Shown: positions 1 to 6,174 of the stretch, piece after piece | Numbering within the stretch: position 1 is the first letter of the stretch | Layout of the letters: each line of letters opens with the position of its first letter | NCBI GenBank assembly: GCA_023415895.1 | Contig: JAEZJA010000081.1 | Span: forward strand, 1 to 8,575 | Length of the DNA stretch: 8,575 nt | From: Bacillota bacterium | Lineage (GTDB): Bacteria; Bacillota; Clostridia; Oscillospirales; Acutalibacteraceae | Reading direction: 5' to 3' | Position numbers and translations under genes: made by a program | The notes under the pieces: generated by a model | What the model saw: only the letters and a program-made list of their open reading frames with translations | Database searches by the model: none | What the model was told of the DNA's origin: nothing

Positions 1-1772
1 GGGCCATACTGCCGACAGGCGGCATAATCGGCTGCCTGCGGTTCTTGTGTTCCAAAGGCTGCCCAGGCATGGGGACGGTAAATCTTTTCGTCCGACACAT
101 TGTGCATGCTTACTGGAATACGCAGCATGCTGGCCAGCGTTATCAGATCGCTTCCCACGTGACCGTAAACGGTGACACCGTGGTTGGCGCTCCAGTTAGC
201 CATTACACTGTATACATCCCGGAAAGCGCCCTCACCCGTGAGGGTTGGAACAAACCATGTGGTCGGCCAGGTCGGATCGGTACGCTTATCGATAACCTGG
301 TGGATCTCATCGGGCAAATCTACGGTATATCCCTCGGCGAGCTGTAGCACAGGCCCGATTCCCTCCACAATACTTACCCGCAGCATGGTAACGGGCATGG
401 TTGCCCGGCAGCGGAAATGGCTGGAGAACCCGCCGCCTCTGAAATACTCGTAGTTGGCGCGGCACCAGTCGGTGGCCGTCAGACAAGCCTGACGGTCATC
501 ATCGGTCATCTCCCAGAACGGCTTCATGCAGCCTTCCCCATCCGCATTTTTGGCGGCACCGCAGCCATCCAGAGCCGTAGCCCCCGAGTTGATCAGGTGT
601 ATGAACCCGTTTTGGGCGAGTCCCTCCGGCTTTTGGCCTGTTACCCGTTCGCAGGCTTCCGGACTCCAATAGGTACGTACATCATGGAAACAGGGTGCGG
701 AATGCGACACCAGTGTGCCTAAGAGCATGGAGATACCATTGAGAGTATCATTTTCTGTTGCAAAGGGAGTGGGCATCTTGGGGCCGTTCCAGTCAAAGGT
801 TGCGGCCATAATCGCCTCGGTAAAGTCGGCATTGGGAAGCCAGTCCGTCCAGTTGCGCTGACCCTGAAAGCCTCCGGCTACCGCATTTTTGCCCAGCGCC
901 TCCTCATGCCACCCCAGTGCATCCAGCTTGGGATTGCCGTAGAGGATGTCCCGGATAACCAGCGTCATCTTGGTGATGAATTCCCAATCGGAATCGGCGG
1001 GAATAACCTTGGATTTGGTGATAACCGGCGGCAGAGTCTTGCCTTTGTTGCAGTCAAAGCCCTCCTTGCAGTTGGCTTTCACCCAGCCGAGTGCCTTCTC
1101 GTACTCCTCAGAGTCATAGATCTGCAAGGTAATGCGCCGCAGGATCTCGGTCATGTCCACCCATTCGGGGCGCATGCCAAAATACTGTTGGAATACATTC
1201 GCGTCGCAGTAGCTTCCTGCAATGCCCATGGCCACGCCGCCGAGATTGACATAGGATTTGTTTTTCATCCAACCCACAGCCACCGCGCATTTGGCAAACC
1301 GCAGAATTTTCTCCGCTACATCCATAGGAATTGAGCGGTTATCGGAATCCTGTACGTCCCGGCCATAGATGGCAAAGGCGGGAATGCCCTTTTGGGCGTG
1401 AGCGGCCATAACCGCCGCCAGATAGACCGCGCCCGGCCGTTCAGTGCCGTTAAAGCCCCAAACTGCCTTAATGGTGTTGGGGTTCTGGTCGAACGTTTCC
1501 GAGCCGTAGCACCAGCAGGGAGTTACCGAAAGGGTGGCAACCACATTTTCGGCATCAAATTGCCGTTCGCACTGTGCCGCCTCGGCTCCGCCCCCGATCG
1601 TGGTCGTACTGATCACACATTGCACCGGGCTGCCATCGGGATAACGAAGGCTGGAGGTGATCAACTCGGCCGCGGCATTGGCCATGCCCATCGTCTGAGC
1701 TTCCAGGTTTTCGCGCACTCCGCCCCAGCGGCCGTCAATAACTGGTCGGATTCCAATTTTGGGTGGATTCAT
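1..1772 (-). CDS. fucI: L-fucose isomerase, 3' end cut by window edge
   Basis: This enzyme interconverts the aldose L-fucose and the ketose L-fuculose, the first step of cytoplasmic fucose breakdown; family members also act on D-arabinose. Translation gives 590 codons that follow E. coli FucI (591 aa) almost throughout, from [10 protein letters not shown] near the start, through [11 protein letters not shown] and [15 protein letters not shown], to IPVSMHNV and CRQYG at the edge, so only about four residues should be missing. The Mn-binding residues of E. coli FucI (Glu337, Asp361, His528) are present, by my alignment, as Glu340 (in ATENDTLNG), Asp364 (in [10 protein letters not shown]) and His531 (in SANHG). 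The ATG start is preceded by GGAGG with 8-nt spacing and overlaps the kinase stop by 4 bp (ATGA), so the two are probably translationally coupled. It is the last visible gene of the fuc operon; whether transport or hydrolase genes follow cannot be seen. Confidence 0.96.
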   Translation of the reverse strand, partial: MNPPKIGIRPVIDGRWGGVRENLEAQTMGMANAAAELITSSLRYPDGSPVQCVISTTTIGGGAEAAQCERQFDAENVVATLSVTPCWCYGSETFDQNPNTIKAVWGFNGTERPGAVYLAAVMAAHAQKGIPAFAIYGRDVQDSDNRSIPMDVAEKILRFAKCAVAVGWMKNKSYVNLGGVAMGIAGSYCDANVFQQYFGMRPEWVDMTEILRRITLQIYDSEEYEKALGWVKANCKEGFDCNKGKTLPPVITKSKVIPADSDWEFITKMTLVIRDILYGNPKLDALGWHEEALGKNAVAGGFQGQRNWTDWLPNADFTEAIMAATFDWNGPKMPTPFATENDTLNGISMLLGTLVSHSAPCFHDVRTYWSPEACERVTGQKPEGLAQNGFIHLINSGATALDGCGAAKNADGEGCMKPFWEMTDDDRQACLTATDWCRANYEYFRGGGFSSHFRCRATMPVTMLRVSIVEGIGPVLQLAEGYTVDLPDEIHQVIDKRTDPTWPTTWFVPTLTGEGAFRDVYSVMANWSANHGVTVYGHVGSDLITLASMLRIPVSMHNVSDEKIYRPHAWAAFGTQEPQAADYAACRQYG

Positions 1773-3214
1773 TTCACATACCTCCTGTAAATAGCAAATG
1801 CACGGCTCCATTCGCTCGTGCTTTTCGGCATATATGTTGCGGTCAGCCCCATCGTCTGCACCAGCTCCCGCCCGGCAGCAATGTCGGGAAGCGCCCCCAG
1901 CGCCACCAGCTGAATGAGGACATTCCCGATTGCCGTTGCCTCGACCGGACCGGCGATCACCGGAATGCCCAGACTGTCCGCCGTCATTTGGCAGAGCAAG
2001 CGATCCTTCGCCCCCCCGCCCAGCAGATGCAAGGCAGTAAATTGTTTGCCTGTGAGGGTTTGCAGCTGCCGCAAGGCCAGACAATACTTCAGAGCGAGAC
2101 TTTCGTAAATGCAGCGCATCACGCTTCCCACCGACTCGGGGATTGGCTGCCCGCTAAGTCTGCAAATCTCCCGGATACGGCCGGGCAGATCGCCGGGAGG
2201 TGTAAGCTGCGGATCGTCCGGGTCAATGAAACACGCAAAGGGTTCTGCCTCCAGTGCCAGCTGTTCGAGCTGGGCATAGGAATAGTCCTGACCTTCCCGC
2301 CGCCATTGCCTCCGGCTCTCCTGAATCAGCCATAGGCCGATGATGTTTTTGAGATAGTTGATTCTGCCATTGGCGCCGAGCTCGTTGGAAAGACAGGCAG
2401 CGCGGCTTTCCGGCGTCAGAATCGGGGCCTCGAGCTCGCATCCCAGCAGCGACCAAGTGCCGCAGGAGAGAAAGGCCACCTCTGTTTCGTTGCAGGGTAT
2501 CGCCGCCACGGCACATTGAGTATCATGTCCGGCTACCGAAATTACGGCAGCATTGCCGCATCGGCCCAGCACATGACCGCTTGACACCAAGGGTGCCATG
2601 CGGCTTTGGGGGATGGAGAAGGTATCCATCACCGCCTCGCTCCACGCCCTTTGCGTGGGGTCAAACAACTGGGTTGTGGAGGCAATGGTGCGTTCACAGG
2701 CCATTTCCCCGCAGAGTGCATAACCGAACAGATCGGGCATCAGCAGCATGGTGTGTGCCTTTTGCCAAAGCTCAGGCTGTTGTTCTTGAACGCAAAGCAG
2801 CTGAAAAAGGGTGTTGATCGCCATAATCTGATTGCCCGTTGCGGCATAGAGGGCATCCGCCGACATCCGTGACAGCGCTTTTGGTACGATCCCGTCTGTG
2901 CGCGCGTCGCGATAATGCACCGGCTTGCCCAGCAGTCGGCCCTCCCGGTCCAGCAAACCAAAATCCACACCCCAGGTGTCAAACCCGATGCTGTCGACCT
3001 CGCCCGCCAGAGATAACGCCTGCTTCACTTCTCCCAGCAGAGTGTCAAAATCCAAGCATAAATGCCCGTTTTCCTCCACCGGTGTATTCTCAAACCGATG
3101 TACTTCAAAAAGACTCAGACGCTTGTCGGAGTAAACGGCGCGGATCCCCCGTCCGCTCGACGCACCGAAATCAAAGGCGAGCACAGTCGCTTGTTTTCTG
3201 GATTGATCGATCAA
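1769..3214 (-). CDS. rhaB: RhaB-type (rhamnulokinase family) FGGY sugar kinase, probable L-fuculokinase
   Basis: A 481-aa FGGY-family carbohydrate kinase that would phosphorylate a 6-deoxyketose at C1 with ATP. The sequence is RhaB-like rather than like E. coli FucK: DFGASSGR at residues 15-22, [31 protein letters not shown], the catalytic-base motif GHDTQ with Asp231 (Asp237 in E. coli RhaB), [34 protein letters not shown] (nucleotide-binding) and [12 protein letters not shown]. coli RhaB is 489 aa. The start chosen is TTG at 3214, because AAAGGAGGGG (3220-3229) lies 5 nt upstream; the reading frame is open further back to 3322, but that would overlap fucA by 83 bp. Its place between fucA and fucI implies L-fuculose as substrate, which is inference; family membership alone would say L-rhamnulose. 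It lies 25 bp behind fucA and overlaps fucI by 4 bp. Confidence 0.93.
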   Translation of the reverse strand: MIDQSRKQATVLAFDFGASSGRGIRAVYSDKRLSLFEVHRFENTPVEENGHLCLDFDTLLGEVKQALSLAGEVDSIGFDTWGVDFGLLDREGRLLGKPVHYRDARTDGIVPKALSRMSADALYAATGNQIMAINTLFQLLCVQEQQPELWQKAHTMLLMPDLFGYALCGEMACERTIASTTQLFDPTQRAWSEAVMDTFSIPQSRMAPLVSSGHVLGRCGNAAVISVAGHDTQCAVAAIPCNETEVAFLSCGTWSLLGCELEAPILTPESRAACLSNELGANGRINYLKNIIGLWLIQESRRQWRREGQDYSYAQLEQLALEAEPFACFIDPDDPQLTPPGDLPGRIREICRLSGQPIPESVGSVMRCIYESLALKYCLALRQLQTLTGKQFTALHLLGGGAKDRLLCQMTADSLGIPVIAGPVEATAIGNVLIQLVALGALPDIAAGRELVQTMGLTATYMPKSTSEWSRAFAIYRRYVK

Positions 3215-3239
3215 GTCATCCCCTCCTTTCGCGACATTC

Positions 3240-3965
3240 TTACCGGTCGGTGGGGTCTTGTGTTCTTGTATTGGGATACTTCCGATAGCCCGGATGGCGG
3301 CCGGTAACCTGATAATAGTCACGCAGATTGATCAGTTTCTGAATATTTTCACGGCTGATATCAAAGCTGCCTCCCAAAATGATGGCGTTGATGGTGATCT
3401 TCGCCCAAAGCTCCAGACTCTCCATGCGGTAAAAAGCGGTGACCACATCGCTTCCCACGGCCAATGCACCGTGATTTTCCAACAGCATGACATCGTGTTC
3501 GTCCAGATAGGGCTCGATGGCATCGGGTACCTCCGTAGTGGACGGGGTACCGTAAGGAGTCAGTGGAACAGCGCCGATCACCGCCACATCCTCAATCATG
3601 TTATACATGTCCATGGCGCGGTGAGCCACCGCAAAGCCCGTGGCGCCGGGCGGATGGGCATGAATCACGCTGAATACATCCGGTCTTTTGTCATAACAGC
3701 GCAGGTGCATCTTGATCTCACTGGAGGGGCGAAGCCCTTCGGCAGCCTCCAGCACATGTCCCTGCCGATCAATTCGAATCAGCTTCTCGGGCGTGATAAA
3801 CGATTTGCTCATCCCCGTAGGGGTCGCCAGAATGGTGTCGTCCGACAGTCTGGCACTGACATTGCCGTCGTTGGCGGCCACCCAGCCCAACTGCCACATC
3901 TTGTGACACACATCACAAATCTGGTCTTTGCACTGCTTTAGTTCCTCTGTTCTATCGATTTGCAT
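3240..3965 (-). CDS. fucA: L-fuculose-1-phosphate aldolase (class II aldolase/adducin family)
   Basis: A 241-aa zinc aldolase that cleaves L-fuculose-1-phosphate into dihydroxyacetone phosphate and L-lactaldehyde. The class II aldolase/adducin fold is plain: GNVSAR (34-39), PTGMSKSFI (49-57), then Glu83 in SSEIKMH, His102 and His104 in IHAHPPGATGFA, and His165 in ENHGALAVG; these match the catalytic glutamate and three zinc histidines of E. coli FucA (215 aa). The protein is somewhat longer at its C terminus, ending in a polar tail. The start at 3965 is favoured because AAGGAGGA lies 10 nt upstream; an in-frame ATG at 4001 has no such site and would place the ribosome binding site inside the gene. 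It is the first gene of the operon, 118 bp from the divergent AraC-type regulator. RhaD (about 274 aa) is less likely from length and motifs. Confidence 0.93.
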   Translation of the reverse strand: MQIDRTEELKQCKDQICDVCHKMWQLGWVAANDGNVSARLSDDTILATPTGMSKSFITPEKLIRIDRQGHVLEAAEGLRPSSEIKMHLRCYDKRPDVFSVIHAHPPGATGFAVAHRAMDMYNMIEDVAVIGAVPLTPYGTPSTTEVPDAIEPYLDEHDVMLLENHGALAVGSDVVTAFYRMESLELWAKITINAIILGGSFDISRENIQKLINLRDYYQVTGRHPGYRKYPNTRTQDPTDR

Positions 3966-4005
3966 AAGCCAAAAATCCTCCTTGCCGCCTTGTATACTCA
4001 CTTAA

Positions 4006-4034
4006 AGTATAATCTTGCTATTTTGCCTCCACAA
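4006..4034 (-). promoter_or_regulatory. Probable fucA-operon promoter
   Basis: Read leftward: -35 TTGTGG (4029-4034), 17-nt spacer, -10 TATACT (4006-4011). The -35 is weak (TTG only), which fits an activator-dependent promoter. The half-site at 4039-4049 begins 4 bp upstream of the -35, with a second half-site 21 bp further up. Start of transcription is expected near 3999, inside the third half-site copy. Confidence 0.6.
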
Positions 4035-4044
4035 GGTGTATAAT
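4015..4044 (+). promoter_or_regulatory. Probable promoter of the AraC-type regulator
   Basis: TTGCTA (4015-4020), 18-nt spacer, perfect TATAAT (4039-4044). The -10 lies inside one TATANTCACTT half-site, so bound regulator could repress its own gene while activating fucA. The element overlaps the opposing fucA promoter completely, so the two may be mutually exclusive. Confidence 0.6.
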
Positions 4045-4083
4045 CACTTTGTATGGTAATATATTCACTTCTAGGAGACCGCC

Positions 4084-4947
4084 ATGAATTGTTTTGCCTA
4101 TCACGAAAACAAGGTGCGCGGCACCTTCGATTTTCCCATTGAACTGCACCATGTGAGTTCCCGCCACCCCCGGTATGCGATGCCCTTTCATTGGCATATG
4201 GAGTTGGAGTTTATTCGGATTTTACAGGGGAGCCTGGAGCTGTCACTGGATGGAAAGTTCCTTTGTCTCCAAGAAGGAGATGTTGCTCTTGTCAACAGCG
4301 GTATCATTCATGGCGGGATTCCGCATGAATGCGTTTACCAATGCCTTGTGTTTGATTTTCAGCACTTCGTGCAGACTGGTCCAATGCTGCGCTCCTCATC
4401 CATGACGGTTATGACCCAGGCGGTGCTTTTTGACACCCTCTATCCGGCGGGAAGTGAGCTTTCCCTGCTGATGGGACGTGTATTTGAAGCAGCGGAGAAG
4501 CAATCCACCGGCTACGAGTGGACGGTGACAGGGTTGCTGTACGAATGGATGGGAGAGGTGTTGCGGCTCAAAAAATATGGTGCCGATCAAACCGACCGCA
4601 AACTGGCAAAAAAAGTGCTGCAAATTAAAAAAACGCTGCAACGTATCCGTTTGGATTACGCTGCAACGTTGACGCTCGAAGACCTCGCGATGGAAGCCGG
4701 ACTTTCGCCCAAGTATTTCTGCCGCATGTTTCGGCAGGTGACAGGCCGCACTCCCGTGGATTATCTGAATTATTACCGCATCGAGTGTGCCGCCGAGCAG
4801 CTGCTGACCACCTGCGAGCCGGTTACGGACATCGCCCTCTCCTGTGGTTTTAATGACTTAAGTTATTTTGTCAAGCAATTCCGGCGTTATAAAGGCTGTT
4901 CGGCCAGCATTTATCGCAGACAGGCGCAGGTACAGGATGAATTGTAG
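4084..4947 (+). CDS. AraC/XylS-family transcriptional regulator, probable fuc operon activator
   Basis: A 287-aa regulator with an N-terminal cupin-type sugar-sensing domain and a C-terminal AraC DNA-binding domain. The sensor part shows the typical HWHMELEF motif at residues 36-43, followed by LSLDGK and LQEGDVALVNSGIIHGG. The DNA-binding part begins near residue 197 (TLEDLAMEAGLSPKYFCRMF) and carries the second helix-turn-helix with DIALSCGFNDLSYFVKQFRRYKG, the standard family signature. AGGAGA (4073-4078) sits 5 nt before the ATG. It is divergent from fucA and shares its control region, so regulation of fucose use, probably with L-fucose or L-fuculose(-1-phosphate) as ligand, is a reasonable inference; the ligand is not visible in the sequence. 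It ends only 9 bp before the convergent truncated gene and no terminator is evident behind it. Confidence 0.92.
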   Translation: MNCFAYHENKVRGTFDFPIELHHVSSRHPRYAMPFHWHMELEFIRILQGSLELSLDGKFLCLQEGDVALVNSGIIHGGIPHECVYQCLVFDFQHFVQTGPMLRSSSMTVMTQAVLFDTLYPAGSELSLLMGRVFEAAEKQSTGYEWTVTGLLYEWMGEVLRLKKYGADQTDRKLAKKVLQIKKTLQRIRLDYAATLTLEDLAMEAGLSPKYFCRMFRQVTGRTPVDYLNYYRIECAAEQLLTTCEPVTDIALSCGFNDLSYFVKQFRRYKGCSASIYRRQAQVQDEL

Positions 4948-4956
4948 CTCTAAAGC

Positions 4957-5184
4957 CTAGATGTGACAGCCGAAGGCCTCGGCTTCTACCCAAAGATCCA
5001 TCATGCTCACCGCAGCGGCGGCATTGGTGCGCTCGGCAATGCGCTTCATACCTTGCGCCTGCAGTTCGGCACTGTGGGTCAGCTGATATACGCTCACATC
5101 AAGCAACTGAACTGACGGAAAGGATAAAATCGGCAGGGGTTTTTTATCGGCTGCCAAATGGCTCAGCCATTGTTTCATATTCAT
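4957..5184 (-). pseudogene. Truncated uroporphyrinogen decarboxylase/methyltransferase-family gene (5' fragment)
   Basis: The 75-aa frame resembles the N terminus of the uroporphyrinogen decarboxylase-like corrinoid methyltransferase group: MNMKQWLSHL, then a LPILSFPSVQLL stretch, a middle segment with ELQAQGMKRIAER, and VSMMDLWVEAEAFGC, after which full-length relatives (about 330-350 aa) continue into the barrel. Here two more codons are followed by TAG. The 5' side is intact: AAAGGATGA precedes ATG at 5184. I therefore read it as a gene that lost its 3' three quarters, with the break close to the end of the AraC-type gene. The family assignment rests on recalled family patterns, not on a search. 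An alternative is a genuine 75-aa protein, but the domain would lack its active site. Confidence 0.6.
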
Positions 5185-5210
5185 ACATACTCATCCTTTC
5201 AAAACTGCTG

Positions 5211-5258
5211 CTATTGTTTGGGCTTTACACTTTTGTCAAGTGCTGTCTTAATCGCCAC
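5211..5258 (-). CDS. Possible 15-codon small ORF with strong ribosome binding site
   Basis: GTG at 5258 follows GGGAGGAG with 7-nt spacing and reads MAIKTALDKSVKPKQ before TAG at 5211-5213, 26 nt ahead of the truncated decarboxylase-family gene. It is lysine-rich and matches nothing I recognise. It could be a leader peptide, the stub of a lost operon gene, or chance. The strength of the ribosome binding site is the only support. Confidence 0.25.
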   Translation of the reverse strand: MAIKTALDKSVKPKQ

Positions 5259-5395
5259 AGGTATTCTCCTCCCTTCATACATGGTTATTCATAGCGCTTT
5301 TCTGCTATCGACCGGTTTTTACAGGGCCAATCTTGTCTTTTCCCATCCCTTTCCTTAGAGTAACTTTTGAGAGACTTTGCGCTTTGCCTGTCCGC
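5259..5395. other. Intergenic stretch without a recognisable gene
   Basis: No coding frame with a ribosome binding site, no RNA gene and no terminator-like hairpin with a T-run is visible on either strand. A plus-strand frame at 5158-5358 has no start signal. The stretch separates the leftward truncated gene from the rightward Rrf2 gene; no clear leftward promoter was found in it, although a TTGACA (minus, 5234-5239) without a good -10 lies just inside the small ORF. Confidence 0.4.
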
Positions 5396-5411
5396 CCTGC
5401 TGTGGTATAAT
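5383..5411 (+). promoter_or_regulatory. Extended -10 promoter of the Rrf2-family gene
   Basis: TTTGCC (5383-5388), 17-nt spacer, perfect TATAAT (5406-5411) with an extended -10 TG at 5403-5404. Transcription should start near 5418, giving an untranslated leader of about 107 nt that has a small inverted repeat CCTAT/ATAGG at 5433-5444 but no recognisable riboswitch. Confidence 0.7.
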
Positions 5412-5423
5412 ACTCACAGCAGG
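5396..5423. promoter_or_regulatory. Perfect 9-bp inverted repeat around the -10 (probable operator)
   Basis: CCTGCTGTG (5396-5404) and CACAGCAGG (5415-5423) are perfect reverse complements separated by 10 bp that hold the TATAAT box. A dimer bound here would block RNA polymerase. The most likely binder is the Rrf2-family product of the gene downstream, giving autorepression; this is inferred from position. Confidence 0.65.
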
Positions 5424-5524
5424 CAACCGAATCCTATGGATAGGGACAACCTCTGTCACCTGCTGAACAATTGGTGCCGTTTTGGGCCATAGAAAACTAT
5501 TTTTGACTCAGGAGCTGATCGACT

Positions 5525-5962
5525 TTGAAAATTTCCTCAAAAGGACGTTACGCCCTGCGCATGATGATTGAAATCGCCCGCCGGAGGTCCGGCGAATGGG
5601 TATCCCTTAAGGATATCTCCCAGCATCAGGGCATCTCCGTCAAATACCTCGAACAAATTGTATCGCATTTGACCGCCACCGGCCTGCTTTTGAGCAGTCG
5701 GGGAGCGCAGGGTGGCTATCAGCTTGCCAAAACCCCCGATCACTACACGGCAGGACAGATCCTGCGTGCCATGGAAGGCAGCTTAGCACCCGTTGCCTGT
5801 CTGGATACGGACAACAATACCTGCGAGCGGCGGGAATGCTGCACAACCCTGGCTTTTTGGGAGGGACTTGATAAGGTTATCCGTGAGTATGTGGATGGGG
5901 TCACGCTGCAGGATCTGGTTTCTTCATGCGAAACGAACGACGGCGATGATTTCTGCATCTGA
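5525..5962 (+). CDS. Rrf2-family transcriptional regulator, probable Fe-S or cysteine-responsive repressor
   Basis: A 145-aa winged-helix regulator. The N terminus MKISSKGRYALRMMIEIA and the helix-turn-helix part VSLKDISQHQGISVKYLEQIVSHL (about 26-49), followed by the wing SSRGAQGGYQLAK (57-69), are diagnostic of the Rrf2/IscR/CymR family. Cys92, Cys100, Cys105 and Cys106 fall where IscR and NsrR carry their three [2Fe-2S] or [4Fe-4S] ligands, so cluster binding is plausible (spacing CX7CX4CC). The start is TTG at 5525, with AGGAG 10 nt upstream and the family's expected first residues. The next genes are a small cysteine-containing ORF and cysK, so control of cysteine supply or Fe-S assembly is the natural guess; CymR plays such a role in Bacillus. 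CymR itself lacks these cysteines, so IscR-like sensing is equally possible. Confidence 0.92.
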   Translation: MKISSKGRYALRMMIEIARRRSGEWVSLKDISQHQGISVKYLEQIVSHLTATGLLLSSRGAQGGYQLAKTPDHYTAGQILRAMEGSLAPVACLDTDNNTCERRECCTTLAFWEGLDKVIREYVDGVTLQDLVSSCETNDGDDFCI

Positions 5963-5977
5963 TGGTGAAAATTCCTC

Positions 5978-6007
5978 TTGACAATTCCTGGTGGAAAGGC
6001 ATATACT
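5978..6007 (+). promoter_or_regulatory. Promoter of the small ORF-cysK unit
   Basis: Perfect TTGACA (5978-5983), 18-nt spacer, TATACT (6002-6007), beginning 15 bp after the Rrf2 stop codon, so cysK need not depend on read-through. ATACT (6003-6007) and AGTAT (6016-6020) form an inverted repeat with an 8-bp gap over the -10 and the start point, a possible operator. Expected transcript start is near 6014. Confidence 0.7.
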
Positions 6008-6055
6008 TATATCATAGTATTTTACTGTGAATTATAGGATTAAGGAGGAAGCGAC

Positions 6056-6154
6056 ATGAGCGAATGCATCTCCTGCTTACGTGTTAAACTATATTTTGAT
6101 CATGAGCGCGGGCATGAGCGATGTTGCCCGCCACTGCATTCCTTGCACAAATGA
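6056..6154 (+). CDS. 32-codon cysteine-containing small ORF ahead of cysK
   Basis: ATG at 6056 follows TAAGGAGGAAGCGAC, the strongest ribosome binding site in this transcript, and the frame reads MSECISCLRVKLYFDHERG then HERCCPPLHSLHK and stops at TGA 6152-6154. It holds four cysteines (residues 4, 7, 23 and 24; a CxxC and a CC) and four histidines out of 32. It ends 20 nt before cysK, whose own ribosome binding site (AAAGG, 10-nt spacing) is weak. Two readings fit: a leader peptide whose cysteine codons make ribosome progress depend on Cys-tRNA, coupling to cysK; or a small metal- or Fe-S-binding protein. I know no family for it. Confidence 0.55.
   Translation: MSECISCLRVKLYFDHERGHERCCPPLHSLHK
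6108..6131 (+). promoter_or_regulatory. Hairpin within the small ORF upstream of cysK
   Basis: GCGGGCA (6108-6114) and TGCCCGC (6125-6131) pair perfectly over 7 bp around a 10-nt loop. There is no following T-run, so it is not an intrinsic terminator. Its right arm covers the CC pair of cysteine codons of the small ORF (residues 23-24, 6122-6127). A ribosome pausing there would melt the stem. A role in coupling or attenuation is inferred. Confidence 0.45.
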
Positions 6155-6174
6155 ATTAGAAAGGCTGTGCTGAC

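Larger units (their letters stand above)
3966..4083. promoter_or_regulatory. Shared control region of the fuc operon and its AraC-type regulator
   Basis: AT-rich intergenic region between divergent genes. It contains three same-orientation copies of TATANTCACTT on the plus strand: 3993-4003 (N=C), 4039-4049 (N=A) and 4060-4070 (N=T), identical at all other positions. The last two are exactly 21 bp apart (two helical turns); the first is 46 bp from the second. Two promoters with opposite directions interleave here. AraC-family proteins commonly bind direct-repeat half-sites about 21 bp apart beside the -35 of the promoter they activate, so these are probable binding sites for the adjacent regulator. 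The binding itself is inferred. Confidence 0.7.

Noticed and set aside
906..2335. Long plus-strand frames opposite fucI and the kinase (906-1334, 1392-1790, 1763-2335)
   Set aside because: No ribosome binding sites and no recognisable domains; they are antisense shadows of strongly conserved minus-strand genes.
3211..3219. ATG at 3219 immediately before the kinase TTG
   Set aside because: It is in another frame and ends after two codons; the TTG frame carries the kinase N terminus.
3258..3941. 227-codon plus-strand frame opposite fucA
   Set aside because: Antisense to a clear aldolase with all zinc ligands; no family features or start signal.
3966..4001. Upstream ATG (4001) as fucA start
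   Set aside because: The AAGGAGGA site would lie inside the gene; the ATG at 3965 is correctly spaced and the extra residues match nothing in the family.
4968..4984. Hairpin AGCCGA/TCGGCT as terminator of the AraC-type gene
   Set aside because: Only 6 bp, no T-run after it, and it lies within the coding fragment of the convergent gene.
5228..5242. CACTT-N5-AAGTG palindrome and TTGACA (minus) as promoter/operator of the truncated gene
   Set aside because: No acceptable -10 at the right distance, and the segment lies inside the small ORF; too short to claim as an operator.
5418..5524. Riboswitch or T-box in the Rrf2 leader
   Set aside because: About 107 nt with only short inverted repeats, no terminator stem and no T-box consensus that I can see.
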